A DNA stretch of 64,000 nt from CAJMGO01 sp900557305 (lineage in GTDB: Bacteria > Bacillota_I > Bacilli_A > RF39 > UBA660): positions 1 through 64,000 of the forward strand of contig CAJMGO010000003.1 in assembly GCA_905212975.1 (NCBI GenBank). The letters are read 5' to 3'. Positions 43,577 to 52,485 of this stretch are shown here, in pieces (position 1 is the stretch's first letter; the number at the start of each line of letters is the position of its first letter). The notes beneath the pieces were generated by a model. That model saw nothing but the letters and a program-made list of their open reading frames with translations, had not been told where the DNA came from and ran no database searches. The position numbers and the translations under genes were made by a program.

Positions 43577-44350
43577 ATGTTTAAGGAATTATATAAATAT
43601 AGAGAATTGTTAAAAACTAATGTGAAGAAAGAGATAAGAGGAAAGTATAAAGGCTCTTTTTTGGGTGTTCTATGGTCATTTATGAATCCTTTATTACAAG
43701 TTATTGTATATTGGATTGTATTTCCTTATTTATTAAGAAGTTCTACTGAAAATTATTTAATATATATAATTACGGGACTTATTCCTTGGAATTTCTTTTT
43801 GAATACTATTGCTCAAGGTACAACAATTATAAAAGTTAATGGCCCTATTTTGAAAAAAGTTTATTTTCCACGTGAAATATTACCACTTTCTGTTGTGACT
43901 GCTGGTCTTGTTAACTTCTTCATTTCTTGTGTTATAGTTTTATTATTTTGTATTTTTTCTGGAGTAGGAATTAGCTGGCATTTGATATTTTTACCTATTG
44001 TTGCTTTGATTGAAACATTATTGCTATTGGGTATTGTTTTGATACTTAGTGCACTAGAGGTATATGTTCAAGATATAGAACATATAGTTCAATTTTTCTT
44101 AAGTATGCTTTTTTATGCAACACCAATTATATATGAACTTTCAATGTTTAAAAATGCTACTAATTTAGTTAATATTATAAATTTAAACCCTATGACTCAA
44201 TTAATAAATGCTTATCGTGATATTTTCTTATATCATACTATTCCTTCGTTTAAAGCATTAGCTATAGTTTTAATTGTTGCGTTAGTAATTTTAGTTTTAG
44301 GAATTTTAATATTTAAAAAATTAGAAAAAAGGTTTGCTGAGGAGTTGTAA
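43577..44350 (+). CDS. ABC polysaccharide exporter, permease subunit (RgpC/TagG/Wzm-like)
   Basis: 257 residues from the ATG at 43577, just after the ATPase stop; GAGGAGA decides the start. Six membrane helices and the family's N-terminal cytoplasmic block VKKEIRGKYKGSFLGVLWSFMNPLLQVIVY are visible, and it ends with a basic tail. It forms the channel for exporting lipid-linked polymer with the adjacent ATPase. The next gene, a glycosyltransferase, starts four bases after its stop. Confidence 0.95.
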   Translation: MFKELYKYRELLKTNVKKEIRGKYKGSFLGVLWSFMNPLLQVIVYWIVFPYLLRSSTENYLIYIITGLIPWNFFLNTIAQGTTIIKVNGPILKKVYFPREILPLSVVTAGLVNFFISCVIVLLFCIFSGVGISWHLIFLPIVALIETLLLLGIVLILSALEVYVQDIEHIVQFFLSMLFYATPIIYELSMFKNATNLVNIINLNPMTQLINAYRDIFLYHTIPSFKALAIVLIVALVILVLGILIFKKLEKRFAEEL

Positions 44351-44353
44351 TTT

Positions 44354-46378
44354 ATGAAAAATTATTATATTTTAAATAAATCAGTATGTGGTGTTAAAAA
44401 TCCATTAATGCTGGTAAATATTATTATTAGGCAAAAATTTGATAGAATAGAAGTTATGGAAAATGATAAATCTATTAGTTTTAACATGAAGAAAGTAGGT
44501 TTAAGTTCATATGAAATAAAAGCAAATTTAACTAATAATTCTAATGTTAAAGTAAATATTATAATAGGTAATAAGGTTATTGAAATTTGTTTAATTAAAA
44601 ACAGAAAAATAAAGCGAGTATTTAATAAAGTTTATACGGTTTTGTTTGGTAATAAAGTCGGTAGAATATTATTAAAAATAAAAAAAATAATTAAATATTT
44701 TTGGAGGGAATATCATTTCCTTGTTCCATTTAAATTTTGGCCTTTTTATACTAGAATGGTATCTGATAAATTATTTAATAAACACTATAATCCTTTTAAA
44801 CAAAATGATTATATAAAATGGTATAAGAGTAATATAGATGAAAATTTAAAAAATGATAATGTTGAATTTGATTATAATCCTTTAATATCAATATTAATTC
44901 CAACTTACAACATTGATAAGAAGTATTTATCAGAATGTCTTGATAGTATATTGAATCAGACATATACTAATTTCGAAATATGTATAGCAGATGATCATTC
45001 AACAAAACAAGAGACTATTGATACTTTACATGAATATGAAAATAAAGATAGTAGAGTTAAGGTAGTGTATAGGAAAGAAAATGGTCATATTTCAAATGCT
45101 ACAAATTCAGCATATGCTTTAGCAAATGGTGAATATATTGGCCTTATGGATAATGATGATTTAATAACACCGAATGCTTTATATGAAATGGTAAAATGTT
45201 TAAATGATGATAAAACAATAGATATGATATATAGTGATGAAGATAAAATGGATATGAGTGGTAATTTATGTGAACCTCATTTTAAACCTGATTGGTCACC
45301 TAATTCATTTCTTGGCGGTAATTATTTATGTCATTTTGTTATAATGAAAAAAAGTATATTAGATGAAATAGGAGGGGAAAAATCTGAGTTTAATGGAGCT
45401 CAAGATTTTGATTATTTTTTACGTTTTGTTGAGAAAGCAAAAAATATAAAGCATATACCTTCTATTATGTATCATTGGAGAAAAATTCCAGGATCTACAG
45501 CGGATACTGTTGATAATAAAGATTATGCAATAGAAAATGGTAGAAAAGCTGTAGAAGATGCTTTAAAAAGAAGAAATTTAGATGGAGAAGTAGTTCTTCC
45601 AATGCATACTACTCAATATATTGTTAAGTATAAACATTCTAATCCATTGTTATCAATAATTATAAATATTGATAATTATAAAACTGTTGATTTGTGTATT
45701 AATTCAATAGAAAAAAATAATTATATTAATTATGAAATTATATTAATTGATAGATTTAGTAAATTAAAAAAGATAAAAGATAAGAATATTAGAGTAATTA
45801 AATCGTTGAATTTTGAAAAGTATTGCAATGGAACGGTATATTTGTTTTTAAATTCATCTATTGCTTTTGATAGTGAGGATGCTATATCAAATATGATTGG
45901 TTATGCCATTCAAAAAAATATAGGCGCTGTTGGAACAAAAATGGTTTATAAAAATGATATTATAGATAATGCAGGATTGTTTTTATGTAATGATAATTGC
46001 TTGAAAGGTGCATTTTGTAATTTTAATAGAGATAATGTTGGTTTTTATGGAAGACTTTTAGTTGCTTATGATTATTCTATAGTTCCTCTTGATTGTTTGA
46101 TGATTGAAAAATCAAAATATGAAAAAATAAGTATTAATTCGAATTTAGATTTTTATGGTAAAAATATTGATATTTGTTATTCTTTATTAGAAAATAAATT
46201 AAATAATGTTATTTTGCCTTTTGTAGAAACTATAACTTATAGGAAATATTCTAATAAACGAATAATAAGCAAAAGAGAATTTAATTATTTAAATAAAAAA
46301 TATAATTTAGATGACAAATTTTATAATAAAAACTTAAGCAAATATATGCCATTTTATTTAGATAGAAAGAAGAAGTAA
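44354..46378 (+). CDS. Two-domain GT2 glycosyltransferase, second domain degenerate
   Basis: 674 residues. An N-terminal beta-rich region (about 1-80) and a basic linker precede the first GT2 domain (about 174-400), which is intact: SILIPTYN, IADDHSTKQ, the metal-binding MDNDDL and acceptor-side SDEDKMD. The second domain (about 428-660) keeps the outline (SIIINIDNY, then GAVGTKMVYKNDIIDNAGL) but reads FLNSSIAF where the paralogue at 47572 has LLNNDTEV, so the metal-binding acid is lost. It probably adds one sugar and uses the second domain structurally. A rhamnose polymer role is likely from context. Confidence 0.88.
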   Translation: MKNYYILNKSVCGVKNPLMLVNIIIRQKFDRIEVMENDKSISFNMKKVGLSSYEIKANLTNNSNVKVNIIIGNKVIEICLIKNRKIKRVFNKVYTVLFGNKVGRILLKIKKIIKYFWREYHFLVPFKFWPFYTRMVSDKLFNKHYNPFKQNDYIKWYKSNIDENLKNDNVEFDYNPLISILIPTYNIDKKYLSECLDSILNQTYTNFEICIADDHSTKQETIDTLHEYENKDSRVKVVYRKENGHISNATNSAYALANGEYIGLMDNDDLITPNALYEMVKCLNDDKTIDMIYSDEDKMDMSGNLCEPHFKPDWSPNSFLGGNYLCHFVIMKKSILDEIGGEKSEFNGAQDFDYFLRFVEKAKNIKHIPSIMYHWRKIPGSTADTVDNKDYAIENGRKAVEDALKRRNLDGEVVLPMHTTQYIVKYKHSNPLLSIIINIDNYKTVDLCINSIEKNNYINYEIILIDRFSKLKKIKDKNIRVIKSLNFEKYCNGTVYLFLNSSIAFDSEDAISNMIGYAIQKNIGAVGTKMVYKNDIIDNAGLFLCNDNCLKGAFCNFNRDNVGFYGRLLVAYDYSIVPLDCLMIEKSKYEKISINSNLDFYGKNIDICYSLLENKLNNVILPFVETITYRKYSNKRIISKREFNYLNKKYNLDDKFYNKNLSKYMPFYLDRKKK

Positions 46379-46379
46379 T

Positions 46380-47519
46380 ATGAAGAATATATTTATAGTT
46401 GGTTCTCAAGGATATGATAAAAATTATGGTGGATGGGAAACATTTGTAAAAAATTTCTGTGATTTTTATGATAAGAAGTCTGCTAATATATATGTAAGTG
46501 AAATATCTGATAAAAAATGTGATGAGTATAAAAAAAATGGTATTATATGTAATCCTATTTATACTAAAAAAAGAGGTAGTATTACAATGATGATTTATTC
46601 TATTAAGTCATTATTGTATTATATTAAATATATAAAGAATAATAAAATAGAAAATTCTATAATATATATATTAGGACTTAAAATGGGTACTTTATTATAT
46701 TTTTTAAAACCTAAATTTAAAAAGTATAATATAAAAGTATTTGTTAATCCTGATGGATTAGAGTGGAAAAGATCTAAATGGAATAAATTAGTTAAGAAGT
46801 ATTTTTTAATAGCTGAAAAATCTATGACTAAAAATTGTGATGGTATTGTTTGTGATGCTGTTGGAATTAAGGATTACTTAATTGAGACTTATCCTAAAAA
46901 TAAAGTTCCTAAATATTTTATTGCTTATGGAGCTACTATACCTGATATATCACAAATTAATGAAAAAGATATTTTAAAAAAATATAATTTAAAAAAGAAT
47001 GGATATTGCTTAGTAGTAGGTAGATGTGTACCTGAAAATAATATAGAACTTATAATAAATGAATTTAAAAAGTCTAAAATAGATAAGGATTTAGTTATTA
47101 TTTCTAATATAGAAAATAGTTCTTATTATGAAGTGTTTAAGGAAAATACTAAATATGAAGATGATAAAAGAATTAAAGTATTGGGATCTATTTATGATAA
47201 ACAAGAGTTATCTATAATTAGAAAAAATGCCTATCTTTATCTTCATGGTCATAGTGTAGGAGGAACTAATCCATCTCTTTTAGAGGCTATGAGTTTAACA
47301 GATTTAAATTTATTATTTGATTGTGTATTTAATAAAGAGGTAGGATCTGATACATGTCTTTATTTTAGTAATAAAAATAATAATTTAAAGAGATTATTAG
47401 ATAATAAGGACTTATTAGATAAAAGCAAGAAAAAATTAGGAGCATTAGCTAAAAAGAGAATAGAAGATTCGTATACTTGGGAATTGGTTGTTCAAAAATA
47501 TAAAGATATTTTTAAGTAA
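46380..47519 (+). CDS. GT4 rhamnosyltransferase-like (RgpA/Cps2T type)
   Basis: 379 residues. The opening NIFIVGSQGYDKNYGGWETFVKNFC is the DUF1972 signature of the RgpA/Cps2T-type enzymes that attach the first rhamnose to an N-acetylglucosamine-lipid primer. The GT-B C-terminal domain shows VVGRCVPENNIELIINEF and the nucleotide-sugar binding SVGGTNPSLLEAMS. It starts one base after the preceding GT2 gene. With rmlACDB and the RgpC/D-like exporter it points to a rhamnan-type cell-wall polysaccharide. Confidence 0.9.
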   Translation: MKNIFIVGSQGYDKNYGGWETFVKNFCDFYDKKSANIYVSEISDKKCDEYKKNGIICNPIYTKKRGSITMMIYSIKSLLYYIKYIKNNKIENSIIYILGLKMGTLLYFLKPKFKKYNIKVFVNPDGLEWKRSKWNKLVKKYFLIAEKSMTKNCDGIVCDAVGIKDYLIETYPKNKVPKYFIAYGATIPDISQINEKDILKKYNLKKNGYCLVVGRCVPENNIELIINEFKKSKIDKDLVIISNIENSSYYEVFKENTKYEDDKRIKVLGSIYDKQELSIIRKNAYLYLHGHSVGGTNPSLLEAMSLTDLNLLFDCVFNKEVGSDTCLYFSNKNNNLKRLLDNKDLLDKSKKKLGALAKKRIEDSYTWELVVQKYKDIFK

Positions 47520-47571
47520 AAGTATCTTTTTTTTTAATTTTTTAGTATAATTGATTTATTAGGGTGATAGC

Positions 47572-49626
47572 ATGAAAGTAAAAGTAAAAGGTATATTTAA
47601 TCAAAGATTAATTATAAATGGAATAGCGAATAAAAAAACAACTTTATGCATTAAGTTAAATGATAAAGTATATTTTGAACAAGTTTATAAAAAGGGTGAG
47701 ATTATAGATATAAGTCGTGATTTAATAGATTATGATATTATTGATATATATTTAAATCAAGAAAAATATAAAAGTTTTAATCAAAAGAAAGTAAAAAAAT
47801 TATTTACACGTTTATATAAAGTATTAGGGCTTTCTAAATTAGAAAAGTTTTTTAAATTGGTAAAGAAGGCATTTTATTTTGCTTGGCATAGACATCATTT
47901 ACTTATACCTCCTAAGGCTTTAAAGCAATATATAAAATCATTTTTTGTTGTGTTAAAAAGAAATAATGGTAATACTTCTAATTTATATACTAGTCAATCT
48001 GCTTATTTAAAATGGATAGAAAATACTAGTGTTGATGAAAAAATAGAAAAATTAAAATATAATCCTTTATTTTCTATTATTATTCCAACATATAATGTAT
48101 CACGTAAATTATTGAGTGAATGTTTGGATAGTATATTAAATCAAACATATACTAATTTTGAGGTATGTATAGCTGATGATCATTCTACAAAACAAGAAAC
48201 TATTGATACATTACATGATTATGAAAAGAAAGATAAAAGAATTCATGTTACATATAGAAAAGAAAATGGGATGATTTCTGCTTCTAGTAATACTGCTTTA
48301 AAGAATTCTCATGGTGAATTTATTGTACTTGTTGATAATGATGATACAATTGAAAAAGATGCTTTATATTTGTTTGCTAAAGCATTAAATGAAAATAATA
48401 AATTAGATTTTATTTATAGTGATGAGGATAAACTTGATTTAAATGGTAAAAGATGTGAACCACATTTTAAGCCAGATTGGTCGCCTGATACTTTTATGTG
48501 CCTAAATTATATTTGTCATTTAACTATGATAAGGAAAAGCTTAGTTGATGAAGTAGGTGGATTTAGAAGTGAGTTTGATGGTAGTCAAGACTATGATCTG
48601 TTTTTAAGAATATTAGAAAAAACAAATAATATATATCATATACAACGTGTTTTATATCACTGGAGAATGTCTCCAACTTCGACAGCTGGTTATATGGGTA
48701 ATAAAACATATACTAAATCTGCTTCACAAAAAGCATTGGAAGAATCTCTTAAAAGAAGAGGTATAAAAGGACATGTTTATGAAAATCCAAGAGTTAATGC
48801 TTATTTGGTTGATTATGAACATAATAATCCACTTGTATCTATTATAATTCCAACTAGGGATCATGCTTCAATTACAAGAAAATGTCTAGAAGGTTTATTT
48901 GAAAGAACTGATTATAAAAATATTGAAGTAATTGTTGTTGATAATGGAAGTGTTGAAAAGTCTACAATAGATTTATTTGATGAATATAAGAAAAAGTATA
49001 AAAATTTTAAGGTAGTTAGAATAGAATGTGAATTTAATTATTCTTATCTAAATAATTGTGGCGTTAAAGAAGCAAAGGGAGAATTTGTATTGCTTTTAAA
49101 TAACGATACTGAAGTTATTGAAAACGATTGGCTTGATAAAATGGTAGGAGAAGCATCTCTTCCTAAAACAGGATGTGTAGGTATAAAGTTATTATATAGT
49201 GATAAAAAGGTTCAACATGCTGGAGTTGTTTTAGGTTATGGTGGAGTTGCAGGTCATATATTTGTATCTTGTAGTCGTAATGATAATGGTCTTTTTGGAC
49301 GTCTTGCTATGCCATATAATTATTCTGCTGTAACTGCTGCTTGTTTACTTGTAAAAAGAAGTATTTATGATGAAGTTGGTGGGTTAGATGAAAATTTAAC
49401 TGTCGCTCTTAATGATGTTGATTTTTGCTTAAAGGTTTTAGAAAAAGGTTATTTTAATGTATGTATGAGTAATATAACTATGTATCATCATGAGTCTAAG
49501 TCAAGAGGATATGAAGTTACTAAGGAAAAGTCTATGAGATTTGAACGTGAAAAAAATTATATGATAAAAAAATGGGGAGAAGAATATTTTAAAGAAGATA
49601 AATATTTTAGTCAAAATAATTTTTAA
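47572..49626 (+). CDS. Two-domain GT2 glycosyltransferase, both domains intact
   Basis: 684 residues, same architecture as the gene at 44354. The first GT2 domain (about 162-400) has SIIIPTYN, IADDHSTKQ, VDNDDT and SDEDKLD. The second (about 417-650) has SIIIPTRDHA, VVDNGS, LLNNDTEV and the closing ALNDVDFCLKVLEKG. RgpF-like enzymes of this type add two different rhamnose linkages. The block LSECLDSILNQTYTNFE is identical in both paralogues, which marks a fairly recent duplication. GGTGAT site; a weak hairpin separates it from the previous gene. Confidence 0.92.
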   Translation: MKVKVKGIFNQRLIINGIANKKTTLCIKLNDKVYFEQVYKKGEIIDISRDLIDYDIIDIYLNQEKYKSFNQKKVKKLFTRLYKVLGLSKLEKFFKLVKKAFYFAWHRHHLLIPPKALKQYIKSFFVVLKRNNGNTSNLYTSQSAYLKWIENTSVDEKIEKLKYNPLFSIIIPTYNVSRKLLSECLDSILNQTYTNFEVCIADDHSTKQETIDTLHDYEKKDKRIHVTYRKENGMISASSNTALKNSHGEFIVLVDNDDTIEKDALYLFAKALNENNKLDFIYSDEDKLDLNGKRCEPHFKPDWSPDTFMCLNYICHLTMIRKSLVDEVGGFRSEFDGSQDYDLFLRILEKTNNIYHIQRVLYHWRMSPTSTAGYMGNKTYTKSASQKALEESLKRRGIKGHVYENPRVNAYLVDYEHNNPLVSIIIPTRDHASITRKCLEGLFERTDYKNIEVIVVDNGSVEKSTIDLFDEYKKKYKNFKVVRIECEFNYSYLNNCGVKEAKGEFVLLLNNDTEVIENDWLDKMVGEASLPKTGCVGIKLLYSDKKVQHAGVVLGYGGVAGHIFVSCSRNDNGLFGRLAMPYNYSAVTAACLLVKRSIYDEVGGLDENLTVALNDVDFCLKVLEKGYFNVCMSNITMYHHESKSRGYEVTKEKSMRFEREKNYMIKKWGEEYFKEDKYFSQNNF

Positions 49627-49638
49627 AAAGGAGAATAT

Positions 49639-50859
49639 ATGAAAAAGGGCATAATTATATCTTTGATTTTATTATTTATTTGTTGCGCTTTTGGTGGATA
49701 TTATTTTTATGATAAAAATAAAAAAGATGAAAATAAAAGACAAGAAAAGATTTCTTTAATAAAGAGTCATTATAATAAATATGTAAAAATTGATCATGAA
49801 GTTAATTTGTATGATGATAAAGAAAATGTAATAGGTAGTGTTAAAAATATAGAATTAGAATTAAAAGATATTGAAATAGATGAAAATACTAAATATTTTT
49901 ATTCTGATACTATTGATGCTTATGTAAAATATGAAGATGTAGTTAAAATTGATTCTTTAACTAAAGAGGATAATTATTGGAAAAATTATATTCCTTTTAA
50001 TAAAGAAGTAATACTTATAAAAGGTAAAAAATTATATATTGATGATAATAGTTTTTATCAGTTTAATTTAAAAGAAATAAAGTTTAATCCAATTATTATA
50101 GATGGTGAAAAATATTATTTTGAGTATTTAGGTCATCTTGTATATGTTAATAAAAGTGATATAGAAAAAGAGATTGAAACGAGTTATAGTGCTGAAATAG
50201 CATCTTCAATAGCTGTTTTGAATTATCATTATATTGTTAATAAAGATGCTGGGGAACTTAAGGAATGTGTTCAATCAATTTGTATTACTGATACTCAGTA
50301 TGAAGAAGAACTTAAATATTTGAAGGATAATGGATACTATACTGCTACAATGAAAGATACTGAATTATTTTTAACAGGAAAGGTTAATCTTCCTAAAAAG
50401 ACTGTTGTAATTACAATTGATGATGGTTGGTATGTAGCGCGTAATATTGCTTTACTTGAAAAGTATGAAATGCATGGAACTTTGTTCTTAATTGGTAATA
50501 TAGCTCAACCAGATGCATATAAATCTGATTATTTGGAGATTCATTCTCATGGTTGGAATATTCATAATATAGGAGAATGTCCTGGTAATCTTGGTGGTGC
50601 TATTTTATGCAAAGATAAGCAGTATTTACTTGATGATTTAAAGAAGAGTAGAGATAGTTTAAATAATACAACATATTTTTGTTATCCTTTTTATGAATAT
50701 AATGAAAGAGCTATTGAAATACTAAAGGAAGCTGGATTTACTATGGCATTTAAAGGTGGTCGTGTAAAAGCAAAGCCTGGAGTTAATTTATTTAAAGTAC
50801 CACGTTATAGCATTACTAATTCTGATACTTTGAAAGATTTTATTAGTTATATTAGTTAA
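49639..50859 (+). CDS. Membrane-anchored polysaccharide deacetylase (NodB domain)
   Basis: 406 residues. An N-terminal membrane helix (about 4-22) places the rest outside. Residues 24-190 hold a beta-rich domain of unknown type. The NodB-like catalytic domain (about 190-406) has the metal-binding TIDDGW and EIHSHGWNIHNIG (H-x3-H pattern), plus FCYPFYEYNERAIEILKEAGF. It would remove N-acetyl groups from peptidoglycan or the neighbouring surface polymer. It follows the last glycosyltransferase by 12 bases and ends the glycan cluster with its own terminator. Confidence 0.9.
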   Translation: MKKGIIISLILLFICCAFGGYYFYDKNKKDENKRQEKISLIKSHYNKYVKIDHEVNLYDDKENVIGSVKNIELELKDIEIDENTKYFYSDTIDAYVKYEDVVKIDSLTKEDNYWKNYIPFNKEVILIKGKKLYIDDNSFYQFNLKEIKFNPIIIDGEKYYFEYLGHLVYVNKSDIEKEIETSYSAEIASSIAVLNYHYIVNKDAGELKECVQSICITDTQYEEELKYLKDNGYYTATMKDTELFLTGKVNLPKKTVVITIDDGWYVARNIALLEKYEMHGTLFLIGNIAQPDAYKSDYLEIHSHGWNIHNIGECPGNLGGAILCKDKQYLLDDLKKSRDSLNNTTYFCYPFYEYNERAIEILKEAGFTMAFKGGRVKAKPGVNLFKVPRYSITNSDTLKDFISYIS

Positions 50860-50886
50860 AAGTATAGATTTTTCTATACTTTTTAT
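50858..50886 (+). terminator. Terminator of the glycan cluster
   Basis: AGTATAGA (50861-50868) pairs with TCTATACT (50873-50880), A-run before and T-run after. Confidence 0.85.
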
Positions 50887-50909
50887 TTATAATTAGATTA
50901 GGTGGTAGT

Positions 50910-51623
50910 ATGCAAAGATATTTTGCTTTAGATAAATGTAATAATAAGTTTATATTAAGAGATGATGATTTGTATCATATTAAAACTGTTATGAGAATGA
51001 AAAATGATGATAAAATAGAGGTAATATATGATAAAAAAATTCATATTTGTAGTATAAATAATATTGAAAGTGATATTACTATAATAGAAAATAAAATTTT
51101 AGATAATACTATATCTAATGAAGTATACTCAGTTATTATTATACCGGTACTTAAAGAACAAAAATTTGATCTTATTCTTCAAAAAGCAACTGAACTTGGA
51201 GTAAGTGAAATTATACCTTACTTATCTAAAAGAAGCGTTGTGAAATTAGATAAAGATGATTTTTCTAAAAAGATAATTAGATGGAATAAGATATTAAAAG
51301 AAGCTAGTGAACAGTCTAAGAGAGTAGATATACCTATTTTAAATAGTATAAAGAATATAGATGATCTTAACTGTATAGATGGTGTAAAATTAATGTGTAG
51401 TACAGTAGAAAAAAGCAAAAATATAAAAAAATACATGAATAATATATCGAATTATGATAAAATAAGTTTTGTAATAGGGCCAGAAGGTGGCTTTGATAAA
51501 ACTGAAGAAGAAAAACTTATTGATATGGATTTTGTACCTATTACTTTAGGAAATAGGATAATGAGAGTAGAAACGGTACCTATCTTTTTAATGAGTGTTT
51601 TAAACTATATAAATATGGAGTGA
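50910..51623 (+). CDS. rsmE: 16S rRNA (uracil-1498 N3)-methyltransferase
   Basis: 237 residues with a SPOUT-class knot. It methylates U1498 in the decoding region of 16S rRNA. The N-terminal PUA-like part (YHIKTVMRMKNDDKIEVI) and the SAM-binding knot (FVIGPEGGFDKTEEE, then ITLGNRIMRVETVPIF) are intact. It starts at an ATG with GGTGG upstream and ends in TGA, overlapping the region that contains the next gene's ribosome site. Heads a short operon with a membrane protein and mtaB downstream. Confidence 0.96.
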   Translation: MQRYFALDKCNNKFILRDDDLYHIKTVMRMKNDDKIEVIYDKKIHICSINNIESDITIIENKILDNTISNEVYSVIIIPVLKEQKFDLILQKATELGVSEIIPYLSKRSVVKLDKDDFSKKIIRWNKILKEASEQSKRVDIPILNSIKNIDDLNCIDGVKLMCSTVEKSKNIKKYMNNISNYDKISFVIGPEGGFDKTEEEKLIDMDFVPITLGNRIMRVETVPIFLMSVLNYINME

Positions 51624-51628
51624 TAATT

Positions 51629-52456
51629 ATGTTAAATATTTTATTTGAACATAAAATTATATTTTTTATAATTCTTGCTGTTATTCTTATAAATGCAGTA
51701 TGTTTAGTTGTTTTAATTATAAAAGAAAGAAAAGCTGATAAGGAAGAAATTGAAGGAATTGTAAATGAACTTATGGATGCTAAACCAAGAGAAAAAACAA
51801 TTCAAGTGCCGATTCATGAAAGTGAAGATTTAGATAAAACTGTTGTGATTGAACCAATAAAAGATGATAGGGCTGATATTTCTTCTATGTTAAATGCTAT
51901 GCAAAAGGATTTAAAAGCAAAAGAAGAAGAGGATAGTGTAGCTAATTTTGAAGCAGAACAAGAGGAAAAATCTATTATAAGTTATCAAGAACTTATTAAT
52001 AGTTTGAAAAATAAGGATCAAGTTAGTAAGATAAAGAAGGTTGAAAGTGTACCTGTTATAGATATTGAAAATACAGATGATGTTCCAGTTATAGATATTG
52101 AGGATAAAATAGATGCACCTGTAATTGAAATAGATGATGAGGTTGAGCCTATTAAGAAAATGATTGAAAATAAAGATTCTTTTGATAGTAATAATGTTGT
52201 AAAGAAGAAATTTAAAACTACAGAATTTATTTCCCCTGTTTATGGAAAGATGGAAAATACTTCTGAATATCCTGTTATTAAAAATAATAGGCATGAAATG
52301 GTAGAAAAAGTTTCTGAACCTATTAGGAGTAGAGAAGAATACAGAAATAATATAAGTTTAGAAGAATCTTTAGATTTACAACCTTTAAGTGATGAAATAA
52401 AGAAAAATGATGATTTTTTAAATGCATTAAAGGATTTTAGAAAAAATTTACAATAG
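51629..52456 (+). CDS. Single-span membrane protein with acidic repeats and SPVYG motif
   Basis: 275 residues from the ATG at 51629 (GGAGTG upstream; an in-frame GTG at 51620 lies in the site itself). One membrane helix (about 9-33) is followed by a long charged cytoplasmic or outer tail. Residues about 143-170 contain three imperfect repeats of V-P-V-I-D-I-E-type sequence. Residues about 195-205 read EFISPVYGKME, shared with the protein at 26010. No enzyme motif. Function unknown; the shared motif suggests both belong to one envelope-associated system. Confidence 0.75.
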   Translation: MLNILFEHKIIFFIILAVILINAVCLVVLIIKERKADKEEIEGIVNELMDAKPREKTIQVPIHESEDLDKTVVIEPIKDDRADISSMLNAMQKDLKAKEEEDSVANFEAEQEEKSIISYQELINSLKNKDQVSKIKKVESVPVIDIENTDDVPVIDIEDKIDAPVIEIDDEVEPIKKMIENKDSFDSNNVVKKKFKTTEFISPVYGKMENTSEYPVIKNNRHEMVEKVSEPIRSREEYRNNISLEESLDLQPLSDEIKKNDDFLNALKDFRKNLQ

Positions 52457-52475
52457 GCTTTTTGCCTATTTTTTT
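52452..52475 (+). terminator. Terminator before mtaB
   Basis: AATAGGC (52452-52458) pairs with GCCTATT (52464-52470), then T-run leading straight into the mtaB ribosome site GGAGG. Confidence 0.8.
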
Positions 52476-52485
52476 GGAGGTTTTT

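Noticed and set aside
51911..52294. Minus-strand open frame of 127 codons
   Set aside because: It mirrors the acidic repeat region of the + strand membrane protein; its Phe/Ile/Asn-rich translation is a typical shadow and there is no ribosome site.
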